Assembly: GCF_003473485.1 (NCBI RefSeq) | Contig: NC_053044.1 | Location: 56,832,091-56,896,090, forward strand | Direction of reading: 5' to 3' | Length of the DNA: 64,000 nucleotides | From: Medicago truncatula | Lineage: Eukaryota; Streptophyta; Magnoliopsida; Fabales; Fabaceae | Position numbers and translations under genes: made by a program | Shown: one piece after another, positions 23,443-35,487 of the stretch | Numbering within the stretch: the stretch's first letter is position 1 | Layout: the number at the start of each line of letters is the position of its first letter | Notes under the pieces: model-generated | Told to the model about the DNA's origin: nothing | Seen by the model: the letters and a program-made list of their open reading frames with translations, nothing else | Database searches by the model: none

Positions 23443-25484
23443 GTTTATAATTAAGTACTCTTGAATTGAACTTAGTTAGTTTTGATAGTATGATTTAATT
23501 AGTTGATGAGTATGCTTATTAGCTCCCCCTCGCACACATTTATATAAGAAGCCACGGACTAGTTAAAGTAAATAAGTTTAATCAGTGCTTTATTGTGTCA
23601 GCATTGGTTTATATGATTTATGGTAACATAGTATTTCAGAAAGTTATATCATCATAAAGGCATACTAATAGTAATATGTCATCGCTTAGCGATATCATTT
23701 TACACTTGGGTTTAATCATATTTTATCATATACAGTAGGGATTTTTTTTTTGTTGTTAAAATCATATATAGTAGGTTGTTTTAAATTGTAAATACTTTAA
23801 ATAAATAAATAGTTGGGCAAACAATATTTTGAAATTAGGCTCCTTCAAAAACAAAAACAAAAATATTTTGAATTTAGGCATTAAGAATTTATGTTATTCT
23901 TGTGTTATTATAGAAGCTAACTATAGGGCAATTTTACAACCTAATTAACGTTATTTTATCCATTAATTTCTTTGATTGGGTACAACAGTTTTGATATTTT
24001 TCTTTCTTTGAGCATTTTAATAGGTGATTATAATGTATAGAGCCGTAGCTTGCCGTGGTTGAGTTTGTAATTTTATCTTTCTTTTCATCAATAATAACAT
24101 AAAGTGAAATTAAAAATCAAAATGTTTTGGTGGAATTAATGCATGCGCATTGCTGGTATATAGGCTCAAGCACTACTATAATTCATCACGCAAGTTTGTC
24201 ATTTGAAAAAATATATAGTAGTTTGTCACAAAAGTTATCATTACTCTTCGAAGAAATATGTTGTTTTTTGTGCTATAACCACAATTATAAACGATAATTT
24301 GATACACAACTGCTCTGAAGTGGAGGTAGCAACTAGTTAGAGTAAATATGATATAATGCAAGCGATGTGTATATAAGCAATGTATATATATTAGTAATAA
24401 TGTTTGGCAACATACTATATATGAGTATATAGTTTTAATTATGTTATATAAACACAATTACGATAAGAATATTATAGAAGAAGAAAACACAAACCGTATG
24501 AATATCAATGAAAATTATTTTAAAAGAAGAAAAAAAGATTAAAAACTCTAGCTGCATGTTGTCTTGCCATAAATCTAAAACACTAATTTTAGGAGTCTTT
24601 TAGAAACTAAAGCAACCCCGTTTATACTAACAATAATATTGTGATCTTGAGATGAAAGATGAATTAGTTTCCCTATCCTTGCAATTAGTTGGAATAATTC
24701 AATGTCTTTTTTAAAATTGCGGGTAATGTTATTTCTAATTAAAAATTATAACAAGCTAGTCATAAACATTTGGCATTCACTATATCATGACAGGTAAGTG
24801 GGAATAATTGTGTGCAATTGTTTGCTACTGAGAAGGGAAGGTTAGATCAAAATAGAAATTAATCATGTGCTGTTGTAATTTGAAGGAAATTATAGCAAGG
24901 ATCGTGCTAATTTGTGTTCTAAGATACATGTTAAGCAATTTAAAAGTAGAAATATTTTCTTAAATTTTGTGTATTTAATTAATCGAAAGTAAAAAAAATT
25001 AAATCAAATGCATTAATTGCAATAAATTATTTCCATTTTGACTTATTAACTTGTATCTTGAGGTATAAGTTAGCATTTCTTGTATGGTAACCTTACTTGA
25101 CAAGCAAATTGGTAAATCATATCCACAAGTTAATTGAATTCGGCCTGAATGACCACTTTCTTAAAATAAAATTATTTATTAAAGGCAAAGTTTCCATTGA
25201 TTAAATGGGTTTGGTCTATATTAAGCTAATTAATACTAGGGAATATTTCAAATAAAACCAAAAAATATTCCTTTCACTTTAGGAATTAGTATTTTCTTTT
25301 ACATAATTTATTTCCTCAAGTGTCGTATTTTTATTAGGGCATTGGGAAGAGAGAGAAAAAAATAGATATATGATTTCAATTCCAAAAAACATATTCAAAA
25401 TGTTGGTAAAGTATATTTCTTAAATCACTTTTAAAAAGGTTAGAGATATTTTAAATCCTTATAAAATGCTTTTCATCAACACGT
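23443..25484. other. Intergenic DNA upstream of the intact subtilase
   Basis: A TATA-like ttatataagaag motif near 23540 lies about 100 bp upstream of the subtilase ATG, matching atatataagaagc near 15370 for the degenerate copy. The stretch 24000-24580 is the duplicated 5' flank. No gene is supported in the remainder. Confidence 0.6.
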
Positions 25485-26470
25485 TTGAAAGTCAAGAATT
25501 TACTTTGGTGTATGTGTTATGGTTGTTTACCGACACGTGTCCGTTTGTTAGACAAAGGTGTTACTTGTCCGACTAATTGTGCTAGTCACGCTTCTAACCA
25601 CGAAGATCGCATGCATGTTTTCTTTGATTGTCCTTTTGCCATACAGGTTTGGAATAGGAACAGGTCTTTGGAGTTCTGTACAACATGCAATTTCTATCAT
25701 TGCCTCAGCTATGGAAGTTATATTTTACTTGTTAGAGAACTTGTATGTTTAATTAACACAACGTATGTCATCTGTAATATGGAGTTTATGGAAACACCGC
25801 AATCTCAGAGTATGGGATGATGTAACACAAACAAGTGCCACGGTTGTTGAGCGTGCTCGGAACATGGTTGAAGATTGGCAATTGGCTAATGCTCCGGATA
25901 TTCTTGTGTCTAGCTCGACACATCAACCTCCAACGGCCTCCACCTCTCCTCAACATCGAATCATGTGGCAGCCTCTCGTACTAGGAAGATACAAATGCAA
26001 TATCGACGCGGCTTTCTCTTCTCACATCAATCGTACAGGTATTGGTATTTGTGTTCAGGATGCAGAAGGTACGTTTGTTTTGGCTAAAGCTTTTATATAC
26101 CCTTGTACGGTTTCGGTGAATGTGGGTGAAGCCTTAGGGCTGCACTCCGCTATGCAATGGTTGAGTGATATGTAGTTTGACGATGTGGATTTTGAAACAG
26201 ACTCAAAATTAACAGTTGATGCCTTCCTTTCTAGCAGGAACGACTTGTCCGAATTTGGTTGCATTATTTCCTCTTGCCGTTCGTTGTTCAGCACTTTCTT
26301 TTCTAACTCTAGGGTGGAGTTTGTTAGGAGACAAGTCAATGCGATTGCTCATGCTCTTGCAAGAGAAGCCACATCTTTAGCTAGTCGTGTAGTTTATTTT
26401 GATATTCTGATTATATTGAAACTCTTATTATTAATGAAATGCTATAAGCATGTTTCTCTAAAAAAAAATC
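25485..26470 (+). mobile_element. LINE (non-LTR retrotransposon) 3' remnant: zf-RVT and RNase H domains
   Basis: The first part (25485-25700) reads as the reverse-transcriptase-associated zinc-binding domain: LLWCMCYGCLPTRVRLLDKG, then HVFFDCPFAIQVW. A frameshift follows. The second part (25765-26175 and 26185-26400) is the plant LINE RNase H module, with active-site-like acidic positions in KCNIDAAF, VGEALGL and FETDSKL, then a RQVNAIAHALAREA ending. A TAG at about 26173 interrupts it. An A-run at about 26459 marks the 3' tail. No reverse transcriptase domain is present, as in typical 5'-truncated LINE copies, and it is not functional. Confidence 0.82.
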
Positions 26471-26487
26471 AACATGTTTATCTCTAA

Positions 26488-27376
26488 TCATAATGCAACT
26501 TATGCAAGTTCACGTGGCAACCATGTGGAAAAAATGGATATGATAATCCATAGTTCAAACATAAGGTCAAATCGATCCGGTTAAAAATTGAACTCAAATA
26601 TTTTCAAACAATTCATTTTTGATGGAGTTTATTAACTATTTGAATTGTTTGGTTTATTATCGTAATTGAAATAATATTAAGACCTTTTAAAAACATTGTA
26701 TTTGATGGTTTTGGGATTGGAGAGTCATGAAAGTTGAAACCAATTACAACCGAAATTGGGGAATATGATGACCAAAGTATTGATGAAAAACATTTTTGGA
26801 ACCAAAAGCCGACAAAAGAAATTCTAACGATCAAAAACAATTGTTAATTTTTAAATATTAAAAACATATTTAACTCTTCTTCTTTTTTTAAAAATTTTAA
26901 ACTCTTAAAACATGATTCAATATCTTGACACATTATAATCTTTTTTTTTTCGAAAATTACATGCACAAACAGCTATTATGATATAATACGATAAGATGCT
27001 AGTTGATAGTAATAATATTGAACATTTTGAATTAGGTTTTTTTTTAAATAAAAAATCTCCAAATTCTCAAAATTAATCACGTGAGCGTAGTTTCAAAAAT
27101 AATATTGAACTTCCTTCAAAATATATATATTGAACTAACCAAACCAAGGCCATAAAAACTTGATATTGATGATTTTTTGAGTGATGCAACCAAACTGCGA
27201 TAGAATTTTAAAAAATTGAGGATCAAAAGTGTTGTAGGAAAATATTTTTCAATCAAAAAGTTATTTTTTTGGGTACAAGTTCACCAAATTTTTTAATAAG
27301 GATCTAAAACAAGAAGAATGGGTTATTTTATAGAAAAAAAAAATTTGAAGGGGGTAAATTTTATAGGATTAAAACG

Positions 27377-27440
<64 letters not shown>

Positions 27441-28429
27441 ATCTTTTTTTGGTGGTGGTCGAAGTTTGAAACTCAAATCTTACATATATTATACATTGTT
27501 CTTACCAACCAATTGAGTTAAGTTCACTGTAATATATATAAGGATCTAAAACAAGAATGGGTAATTTTATAGGATTAAAACGTAGGTTTTTTTTTTTTGA
27601 CGGAAGGACTAAAACGTAGATATTTTTACTAAAAAAGAACATGATTTCAAAATCATTTTTTTCCGTCAACAAAAACATCTTTTACTTTTTGAGGGAATGA
27701 TTTCAACAACTTAACACATTATAATATTTTTCAGAAAATAACATACACAAAGACATACTTCGATAATGATCGGATGTCTAGCTCCTTCACATTTTTCTTT
27801 TTTATGTCCCTATAAATAGGCGTGTTTCTAACATTAGTTCCTACTTAAATTTTATTAAATTTTTTATCCTGACGTTTTTTTTTGTTAGCAAAATAGGTCA
27901 TCGTTGTTAATTATTGTTGATTGAGCAAACGGTGAAGCACACGTGGATGTCACATCTGACTTTTTTTTTTTGGATTAAATATGTTTTTAGTTCCTATAAA
28001 ATTGAGACATTATAAGTTTAGTACTTACTTAATTTTAATAGTTGTTTTAGTCCTTACAAAAATATTATGCACTCAGTATTAGTCTCTGCTCAATTCAAAT
28101 TTGTTTAATTTATGCTTAAACTCTTACGTTTTTTAACAATTTTTTTTCGACGTGTTAAGAACATTACTAAAAGTTCCTCCGCAAAATTTTATTTATATGT
28201 CCAAATTTTATTACTTTTATCTTTAACTTTTATCGTTTTCAAAAATTCATATTTAATTCGTTTCATGTTAAAAAATTCTAAATTTAGTAATTGAACCTTT
28301 CATAGTGTTCTAAACTTTTCTCAAAAAAATCGTTCAAAAATAATTAACAAACTTTGTTTTAACAGGGACTAAAATTAGAAGTAATTTTTTTTTGTAGGGA
28401 CTAAAAAACCTACTAAAACTAGTTATGAT
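26488..28429. other. AT-rich intergenic DNA with repeat fragments
   Basis: Contents are a (TA)n tract at 27382-27436, a SINE fragment at about 27446-27535, and a near repeat of ggatctaaaacaag at 27300 and 27541. The stretch 27970-28410 carries several 'gtccctataaa'-type motifs resembling the ends of the MITE at 22360-22648. No gene is supported. Confidence 0.6.
27382..27436. repeat. (TA)n microsatellite
   Basis: A pure TA dinucleotide run of about 27 units. It generates a false poly-Tyr/Ile open frame. Confidence 0.95.
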
Positions 28430-28905
28430 AGCATTTTCATCATGAAAAGATATTTTTAACTAATAACTACTCCAAAAAAAACTATCAATTCGGCAACAAA
28501 ACCACTCATGTCCAACAATGCAAGAGAAGTCATCAATAAGATAATGAAAATTGTGAATATTTTTGACATTGGGATAGCCATTGCGCCCATTTCGTCAAGA
28601 TAAAGAAGACGTAGTTTATCATAACTAGTTCCTACCAAGAAAAAAAAGGGGTAGCTCCAATAAATCCATGAGATATTATTTGTAAAACGGCCCCGCTGAG
28701 CCCAATATCATTTATAGAACCAATTCCTAGAATTATGAAACTTATATGAGATACTGAAGAATAAGCTATTCTTTTTTTTAAAATTACGTTGACCAAAAGA
28801 TATTCAATCGGCATAGATTATTTGAATATAACCTAATATCATTAACCAGAGGCAAAATATCAAATGAGCGTGGGAAAATAATTTCATATTAATTCGAACC
28901 AAACA
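28430..28905 (-). pseudogene. ndhD: Nuclear insertion of plastid ndhD fragment (NUPT)
   Basis: On the minus strand the sequence follows the chloroplast NAD(P)H dehydrogenase subunit 4: [87 protein letters not shown], then KYLF. The matching protein is a plastid membrane subunit, so a nuclear context implies DNA transfer. Decay is clear: one base lost near 28903, a stop after IIYAD, an extra T in the T-run at about 28650, and a CAA-to-TAA-type change after VVIS near 28460. The piece covers roughly 160 codons and has no promoter or start. A mitochondrial copy of plastid DNA as the donor cannot be excluded. Confidence 0.87.
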
Positions 28906-30165
28906 TAAATATAATTAATTCGAACCATTACAGAAGTAGTGTTTTTTACTGCAAATTTACTTGAAACTTAAATATGTTTTGGCAATCCCACAAGTGATTA
29001 TAGGAACATTAAATATCATGCGAGAAAGTGACTAAGTGGGTAATCAACATAACATGAAATATTTCTTTCAAAAAAAAAAACATAACATGAAATACTAATC
29101 ATATGCATTACTAAGAGCATTACACCACAACATTAATGGATAATCTCATGACAAACAAACTTGTGACGTGTGCCTTGAAGTTTAAGCCAGGAACTTTCCT
29201 TGCCTAAGACAGACATAGCACCAATGAGCACAAAATAAAAAAACATAACATGTTCTTATTAGTGGTTAATTCAGCTAAATGGTCTGAACTTACCACATCC
29301 ATTTCGGACACCACTTGTGTACCATTGGGATACCAATGTTATATAACACTGACCAATGAAAGTGTGCCACATAGCAGTTCACATGCATATTTTTTCTATT
29401 TCCTCTTTAGACATTCTTATGTGGTATGCCTTCATTGATCAATGTTATATAACATTGGTATCCTAATGGTACACAAGAGGTGTCCCATCCATTTCAATTC
29501 GATCTTAACCATCATCACAACTCCATGCCTTCTATCCAAATGTTGTTGTGATCCTTGAGTAACTTGACTACACACGGTAAACAAAATGGACTTCCTTGTA
29601 ACATGAATTCTCCCTCCAACAATTATAATAAAACTGGCCAAAAAAGTGTCTAAAGAACACTCTGCCAAACATGTTTATAGACAACATTGGTGTCTTGTGG
29701 AATAAGTCTCCTGTCAAGAACAACTTTGATAACAGTGTAGTATAGAAATGAAAGGTAAGGTCAACAGATCAACCGATGCAAATGAAATTCAACAAATAAC
29801 TCAATAAATAAACTCAAGCTCAATTTATCAAAGTCATTTCAATTGGTAAAATATTTTAATTACAAGCTATACAAAACCAAAAAGATCTGCATCCGTCAAA
29901 ATTCTAAATTTTTCCTTTCTATTTCTAATCAGTTTCTTTTTGTCTAAGACCAACATAATTCCTTGAAATTCTTATTTGTTAAACTACTTGACTTGACTCA
30001 ACTACTATCAAAATCGATCCGGGTGGTCATGAAAGAATTGAACGTTCAAACCTCCTTTTAAAATTAAGACTAACACAGTTAAATACTATAATGGGTTAGA
30101 TATCGTTGGTTGAGGTAAATGTATTGAGTTTTAATTGCTGCCCCTAACTATATAGAGAGCCAGGA
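28906..30165. other. Intergenic DNA between the plastid insertion and the LARP1 gene
   Basis: Apart from the fold-back MITE at 29306-29485, no structured or coding feature is supported. The stretch is AT-rich. Confidence 0.55.
29306..29485. mobile_element. 180-bp fold-back MITE
   Basis: The whole element is close to a single hairpin. Its ends are GGACACC and GGTGTCC. The arms share ttgtgtaccattgggatacc and gttatataac, and continue inward through ccaatgaaagtgtgccacat facing atgtggtatgccttcattg. A perfect 10-bp direct repeat, catccatttc, flanks it at 29296-29305 and 29486-29495, proving insertion. The duplication length fits a Mutator-like origin. A transcript would fold into a long duplex. 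Confidence 0.85.
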
Positions 30166-33000
30166 CTAATAGGACGACGACTCTCCTGCAGAGTCCCCAT
30201 TAGTGGTAGTTTTGGAATTTTTAAGCACAGTGGCTTCATCCAGTGTGATCTTATCAAAATCAGCAATTATGTTCTTGCAAGTTGATCCAAACAGAGGATA
30301 TTGAACTAGATCCAACTTGTTGGTAAACAGGGGACAAAAACCTCGCCCACTCTTTGCGCTTCCTCAGTTTGTCACCCTGTAGCAAATTTCAGAATAATAG
30401 AAATCCAATAAAAAACTTGAAATAAAAATTGTAAACATTTGAAAATGTGCTATTGAAATGTACTTCAAAACTATACTTCCACCACAAATAGAAAATACAA
30501 TAGAACAATAACAACTTACATTTACTTCCACAACCGACGAATTTCTCAATGAATCAAGTATCAACTCGATATTGTTTGTCAAATTTTTAACCTGTAAGAA
30601 ATAAAAATATGAGAGAAAAAACAACACTACAATACTTTTTTTTGAAAACTAACAACACTACAATACTTAATACTCCCTCCGGTCCTATTTATAAGAAACA
30701 TTTTACTTTTTTGATTCATTGCATAAATGATGTATTTGGTATACATTCTATACCAAGTACATTAATTATTCAATGAATTTAAAAAGTCAACTTTTTCTTA
30801 TAAATAGGACCGGAGGGAGTAGTTAAAATTTGAACACTAACGGTGCTTGAAAACCTATTTGCACTTGGTAGTACAATGGTCAATGATCAATTCACGACAT
30901 ATAGATTAAACAGTTAAAAGCTCAATTTACTTTGTGCAGATGTTTCATATTTTTTTAACAAAATCCAGTTTTTATTTTGTTTTTTTCTTAACTCCTTTTG
31001 TTATGTAATAGTATTTCAACATAACTGCATCTCAATTCTCAAGTAAGTTGCTTTATGGTTAACTAAAAATGAAATTCTTCTTCATAGGTAACGATACATA
31101 TTAAAAAAAAAAAACCTACCAAAAGCAAATGGCTAGTGAAGATTCTACATAGGTAACGATACATATTAAAAAAAAAATCTACCAAAAGCAAATGGCTAGT
31201 GAAGACCTAAAATTACGCAATCGTGAAATCAAAAGGTTATCAGATATCAACAATATAAATAAACTCTAGCTATAAAATATCAATTCCGACATAGTATACA
31301 TGTATGATATATCGAAAGCTCACCAAACAACCACGTTTAACTTACCCGCGGGAAGTTTGCAATCAAAGAAACTGGAACCCAACCATGTTCGTCCATGTTC
31401 GATTTCAGAAATTCGTCATTCGTCAAATTAACATCACTATCAAAAAAGAAATAAGTAATGAATAGAAATTCAACTCAAAACATTATTATTTCTAGACAGA
31501 TCAAGTAAGTGAAGTAAGAAATCACCTAAAGTAATAATCAATTTGTTTGAGTATTATATTGGTCGGGGGAGTAGTGGGAGGAGTTTCTTCTGCAACTGGA
31601 AAGAACATCGCCGGAGGAGGTGGATGGGTTAAGAATGGCATACCTCCAAAAGGTTCAAATTGTAGTGTAGGATAATAATAGAATTCTAAAAAGAAAGCAA
31701 AAGACAAAGCATTAGTTGTGTCTTGTGGTGGAAATAAAATTGAACAAACAAATTGATAAACTGACCATGAAACCCTGCAGGGTTTAGAAACGGTCTCATA
31801 GGCATAGGCTGAGACCCTAAATAAGCAGAATTGGGTAGTGTAGGCCTCAGAAACCCCTCCGAGTGCATCCTATGTTGGGGTGGATGAGCATCTCTAGTGT
31901 TCATTGTATTTCCTGGATCTTGATTGCGCCTAGTGCCATAATTGTTACGTGGACGGTGCCCATAATTACCCCTGTGACTGTGCTCATCTACAGGCAGCCC
32001 ATAACCCCCAGCTGGTGATCTTGGACCCCAACCATTATTGTTCTTGTACGACTGAACCCCGTCAACCAAGAAAGTATTAGGAGTGATCTGAAGCACCGGA
32101 AATGGTGGGGCAACCGATGGTTGATGATTGACTTGAGGAGGGTTAGATAAATTGTTCGACAAAGGACCAGGCTCATTGTTGTTACCTCCTCCGCGCTCCA
32201 TCGGTTTTTGTTGTCTATTAGACACACTATGACTATGATTCATTGGAGGAGTATGTCTTGCATTAGCAGCAGTGGCAGTGGCTTGTTTCTGAGGTGAGTT
32301 TGATATAACAGGCCCCTACAAAAATAACAGCGAAAACATATAATTCGAAAATAAAGAGATTGATGAACCTCTGAACACCTCTCATAGTTATTCCATAAAT
32401 TAGTTCTAATGTCATATTTACCACCATTTTTTCAAGATAATCAAAAATCAATTATATTCCATCCAAAAAAACAAATCGATTATTATTCTTTCAGTCAAAA
32501 TGAAAATAAATGAATACATTTTATCTAAAAACTAAATGAACAAAAAGTAATATAATTAGGAGGTTGATCCTAACCTGAGAAATGGAGATTGATCCGGCAC
32601 CATCGACGGCAGAGATGGAATCAGATGTCAGTTTAGCAGAAGGCTTAGCAGACAAAGCAGGCCAAGAGACAGCACCCATTACAGGACTGACCTCAGCAAC
32701 AACGAGGCCATTGGATGTGTTCTTCCAAGCGGGTTTTTTAGGGTTAGCGTTAACCACATTGTTAATCTTATCGGCATTGGAGTTGTTGTTATCTACGACA
32801 ACAACAGCAGCAGTAATAGCAGCAACTAGATTGGCTGAATCGAGAGACGATGATGAAGAAACGGAATGTGGCGGATGATTATTGAGTGGTTCGGAGGAGG
32901 AGGAGGAGGAGTCAGCACCGCGAACAACCTTAGCCCACGGAGAAGTGAGGTTTTTTGGCGGGAAATTAGAGGAAGAATCAGGTGCATTGGTAGTAACCAT
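30166..33000 (-). CDS. La-related protein 1 (LARP1b/c-like), RNA-binding
   Basis: Six exons with in-phase GT-AG borders: 33000-32575, 32315-31766, 31685-31526, 31436-31346, 30591-30520, and a last exon starting at 30376. The N terminus is Ser/Pro/Asn-rich and disordered, beginning MVTTNAPDSSSN with the plant LARP1 motif SPWAKVVRG. An arginine/glycine-rich section (NYGHRPRNNYGTRR) follows. The La motif runs across exons 3-6: ILKQIDYYFSDVNLTND, FLKSNMDEHGWVPVSLIA, LILDSLRNSSVVEVNGDKLR and RKRKEW. LARP1 proteins bind mRNA and act in translation and decay in the cytoplasm. The La-motif frame stops at TGA 30260-30262 (about 471 aa), while a neighbouring frame continues with CKNIIADFDKITLDEATV to TAG 30166-30168. 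The start is the first ATG in the exon. The C-terminal frame question is listed as a finding. Confidence 0.85.
30673..30819. mobile_element. Stowaway-type MITE (Tc1/mariner)
   Basis: Inverted ends ctccctccggtcctatttat and its inverse bracket 147 bp, flanked by the TA target duplication at 30671-30672 and 30820-30821. The CTCCCTCCG terminus is characteristic of plant Stowaway elements. It lies in intron 4 of the LARP1 gene. Confidence 0.93.
31083..31205. repeat. Two-copy tandem repeat (65-bp period)
   Basis: The unit cataggtaacgatacatatt, an A-run, ctaccaaaagcaaatggcta and gtgaaga occurs at 31083-31143 and again at 31148-31205. The copies differ mainly in A-run length. It is in intron 4 of the LARP1 gene. 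Confidence 0.9.
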
Positions 33001-35487
33001 TGCCAATTAGGGTGTTCTGATTCGATATAGAAAGTATTGATCGAATCGATCGATCAGTGTATGGCGAAATGAATGAAAAAACAAATAGCCATATCAAAAG
33101 GATTAGGGTTAGGATCTTAGTTGCAGAGGTGAGTCACTCTCCTCAACAACACAGAGCCATGGTTTCTTCCGCTCCCTCTCCTCTTCCTCCTCCTGATTTA
33201 CGGCCCCTCAAAATCAGGGAAATGACCATGTAAGTGTCATTGATTAGATACCTAATTAAAACATAAACTCTTTTTTCTTGTTACAATAAATTCTAAACAC
33301 GTTTTTCTTTTATATTTATTGTGCTCCTATCTACTAAAATTTTTGTTTTTTATAAAAAAAATTCTTATAATTTTACTCTTCATTTAAACTTTTTTATTTA
33401 CAATTATATTCTAATTTATTAAATAAAATTATAATGACAATTTCTTTGGTACAATCGCAAAATCTATTGAAGTAAAATTCAATTTTTTATTACTAATAAT
33501 AGTGAATATTGACTATTTTTTTATAAAATGTAAAAAAAAATAGTATGATTCTTATAAACAATGAAATGATATTTTTTCTTTGAAAATAATATTTTCTAAA
33601 ATATAAAAGTCGACAAATAGCTCTTTGTTACATATAAATGATCGTTAAATTATTAATTCACAAAACAGGTGTACCGGTACACCTTAATTTAAGGATGTAC
33701 CGTAGAAACTCCCAATTATAATACCTTAATTCTTAAAATTGCACATAATTTGCTTATATTATGTTGTGTTATAAGGGAAATGGTGTGGAAGGTTGAAAAC
33801 GAATTTGGTTGGAGTGCGGTTTATAAGATTTTAGGTTTGTCTTTATGCAATAATAGGTTATCCAATTCAACATATAGGAATTGTTGCATTGAAATAAATC
33901 TAAATGCTTTAAAATTATGGTCTAAATTTATTAAAACAAAAATTGTGACTATATTAATTGACTCTGTTGTCATAGATAAATAGTTGGTTGATCGATAGTA
34001 AAAGTCAAATAACAAGTGGTTTAACAGATTTTTGAGAAGTTGTGATATCATTTTAGAAAAGAGTGGTTGGGGTTTAACGGAGTTTAGAGAGATTATAATA
34101 TCATTTTAAAAATAATGGTTGGGTCTATCAAAACATAAAACCAACTTGTAATGTGCGCATTATCCACACGTATAAACATATTAATACGCTACTAAAAAAA
34201 TTGTTTATATGCCATAAGATAAATTAAAGTCAAGCGGTTTTTTTATAATTTATAAATTATTTTCATTTGATAGTTTATAGAAATAAGTTGAAAAATTATT
34301 TTATTTTCATTTTCATTTGCTCAAAAAAAGAAATAAGTTGAAAACAACTTTATAAACACGGCGTCATAAATGCTCTCAAAGAATACCACAAGTGTGAGTC
34401 TATCCAAACAAACTCAATTGACCGTTTCTTATAATTTCAAAGAATATAATGTTTATTTACGTCAAAAAAAACACTCATGCACAAAACGTTTTTTTTTTCT
34501 GATAAAAAAATCATGTCCCATGCACAGGGGCGGATCCAGACATTTGATATCAATGTGGCAAAAAAAAAATTATGAAGCAAAATATATTACTTTATATACT
34601 AAAAAGATGAGATTTTGACATCTAAAAGTCTTTAGTTAATTGATTTAAGCATGTTTGTTTCATTTGAGTGGCCAATCAACAACGCAGACTCAAACCGCTA
34701 GGACATGTAAATAATCATGTCAAAGTAGCAACATATATTATATATAAGGAATTGTATAGGTTTATTATATGAAGAAAAAAAATATGGGGAATAATCTGGT
34801 GTGGCAAGTGCCACACCATGTTTCAAGGTGAATCCGCCCCTGCCCGTGCAGGCATGCACCATAAAACTAGGTGGACTAAAATTGAAATTGAATGATGATG
34901 AATATGATACCAATGATTTGAGGACTGTATGTCTGGTTACCATGGAGACTTTATTTGGACGCTGCTGAATTGAGTTCCACCACACATTGCTAGCTTTGTT
35001 ACTTTTTTATTTTTTCGAGGTTTAAACTTTGGACCTTACCTATACTATGTGTTGTTCTTATCAACTGAGTTAAGTTCGTGGAAACAACTTTATTAATATT
35101 TTATGAGAACGCGTTAAGTTTTTCTCTGTTTTAGTCATTTAATTTAAAATTTGAATAAAATGGTATTAGTTAGTTTCCGTGAATGGAAATAAGATAGGAT
35201 TGAGGTTGCGGAGGGAAATAATTTAATTGCCAGCGTCCACGTAAGAGAAGACACCGTGTGAGGTAAGATAACTTGTTTTCAAAGCCATCAAAAAAAACAG
35301 AACAATGCTTATAAACTTATATTATTTGTGTGGTACAAACAATTTCTTCTCTTCATCCATCATCTTCAGCTCTTATATTTCTCTCCTCAACCAATACTAC
35401 ACACACAAGATTTCTAAACATTTCATCTCAAAAACAAAACAAAACAAAAATATCTAAACATTTATTTTAGTTTATAATATTTAAGGG
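33001..35487. other. Intergenic DNA between LARP1 and UPF0496 genes
   Basis: Near the LARP1 start a short plus-strand ORF (33159-33233) ends on a splice-donor-like GTAAGT; see findings. A hAT MITE occupies 34525-34842, and a SINE-like fragment (ggtttaaactttggacc, then tcaactgagttaagttcgtg) lies at about 35010-35080. Nothing else is supported. Confidence 0.55.
34525..34842. mobile_element. hAT-type MITE
   Basis: Termini CAGGGGCGGATCC and the inverse GAATCCGCCCCTG bracket 318 bp. Flanking 8-bp repeats cccatgca (34517-34524) and cccgtgca (34843-34850) differ at one base. Terminal CAGGGGCGG and an 8-bp duplication fit hAT elements. Inner inverse motifs (gatatcaatgtggca, ctggtgtggcaagtgccaca) add local symmetry. 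Confidence 0.85.
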
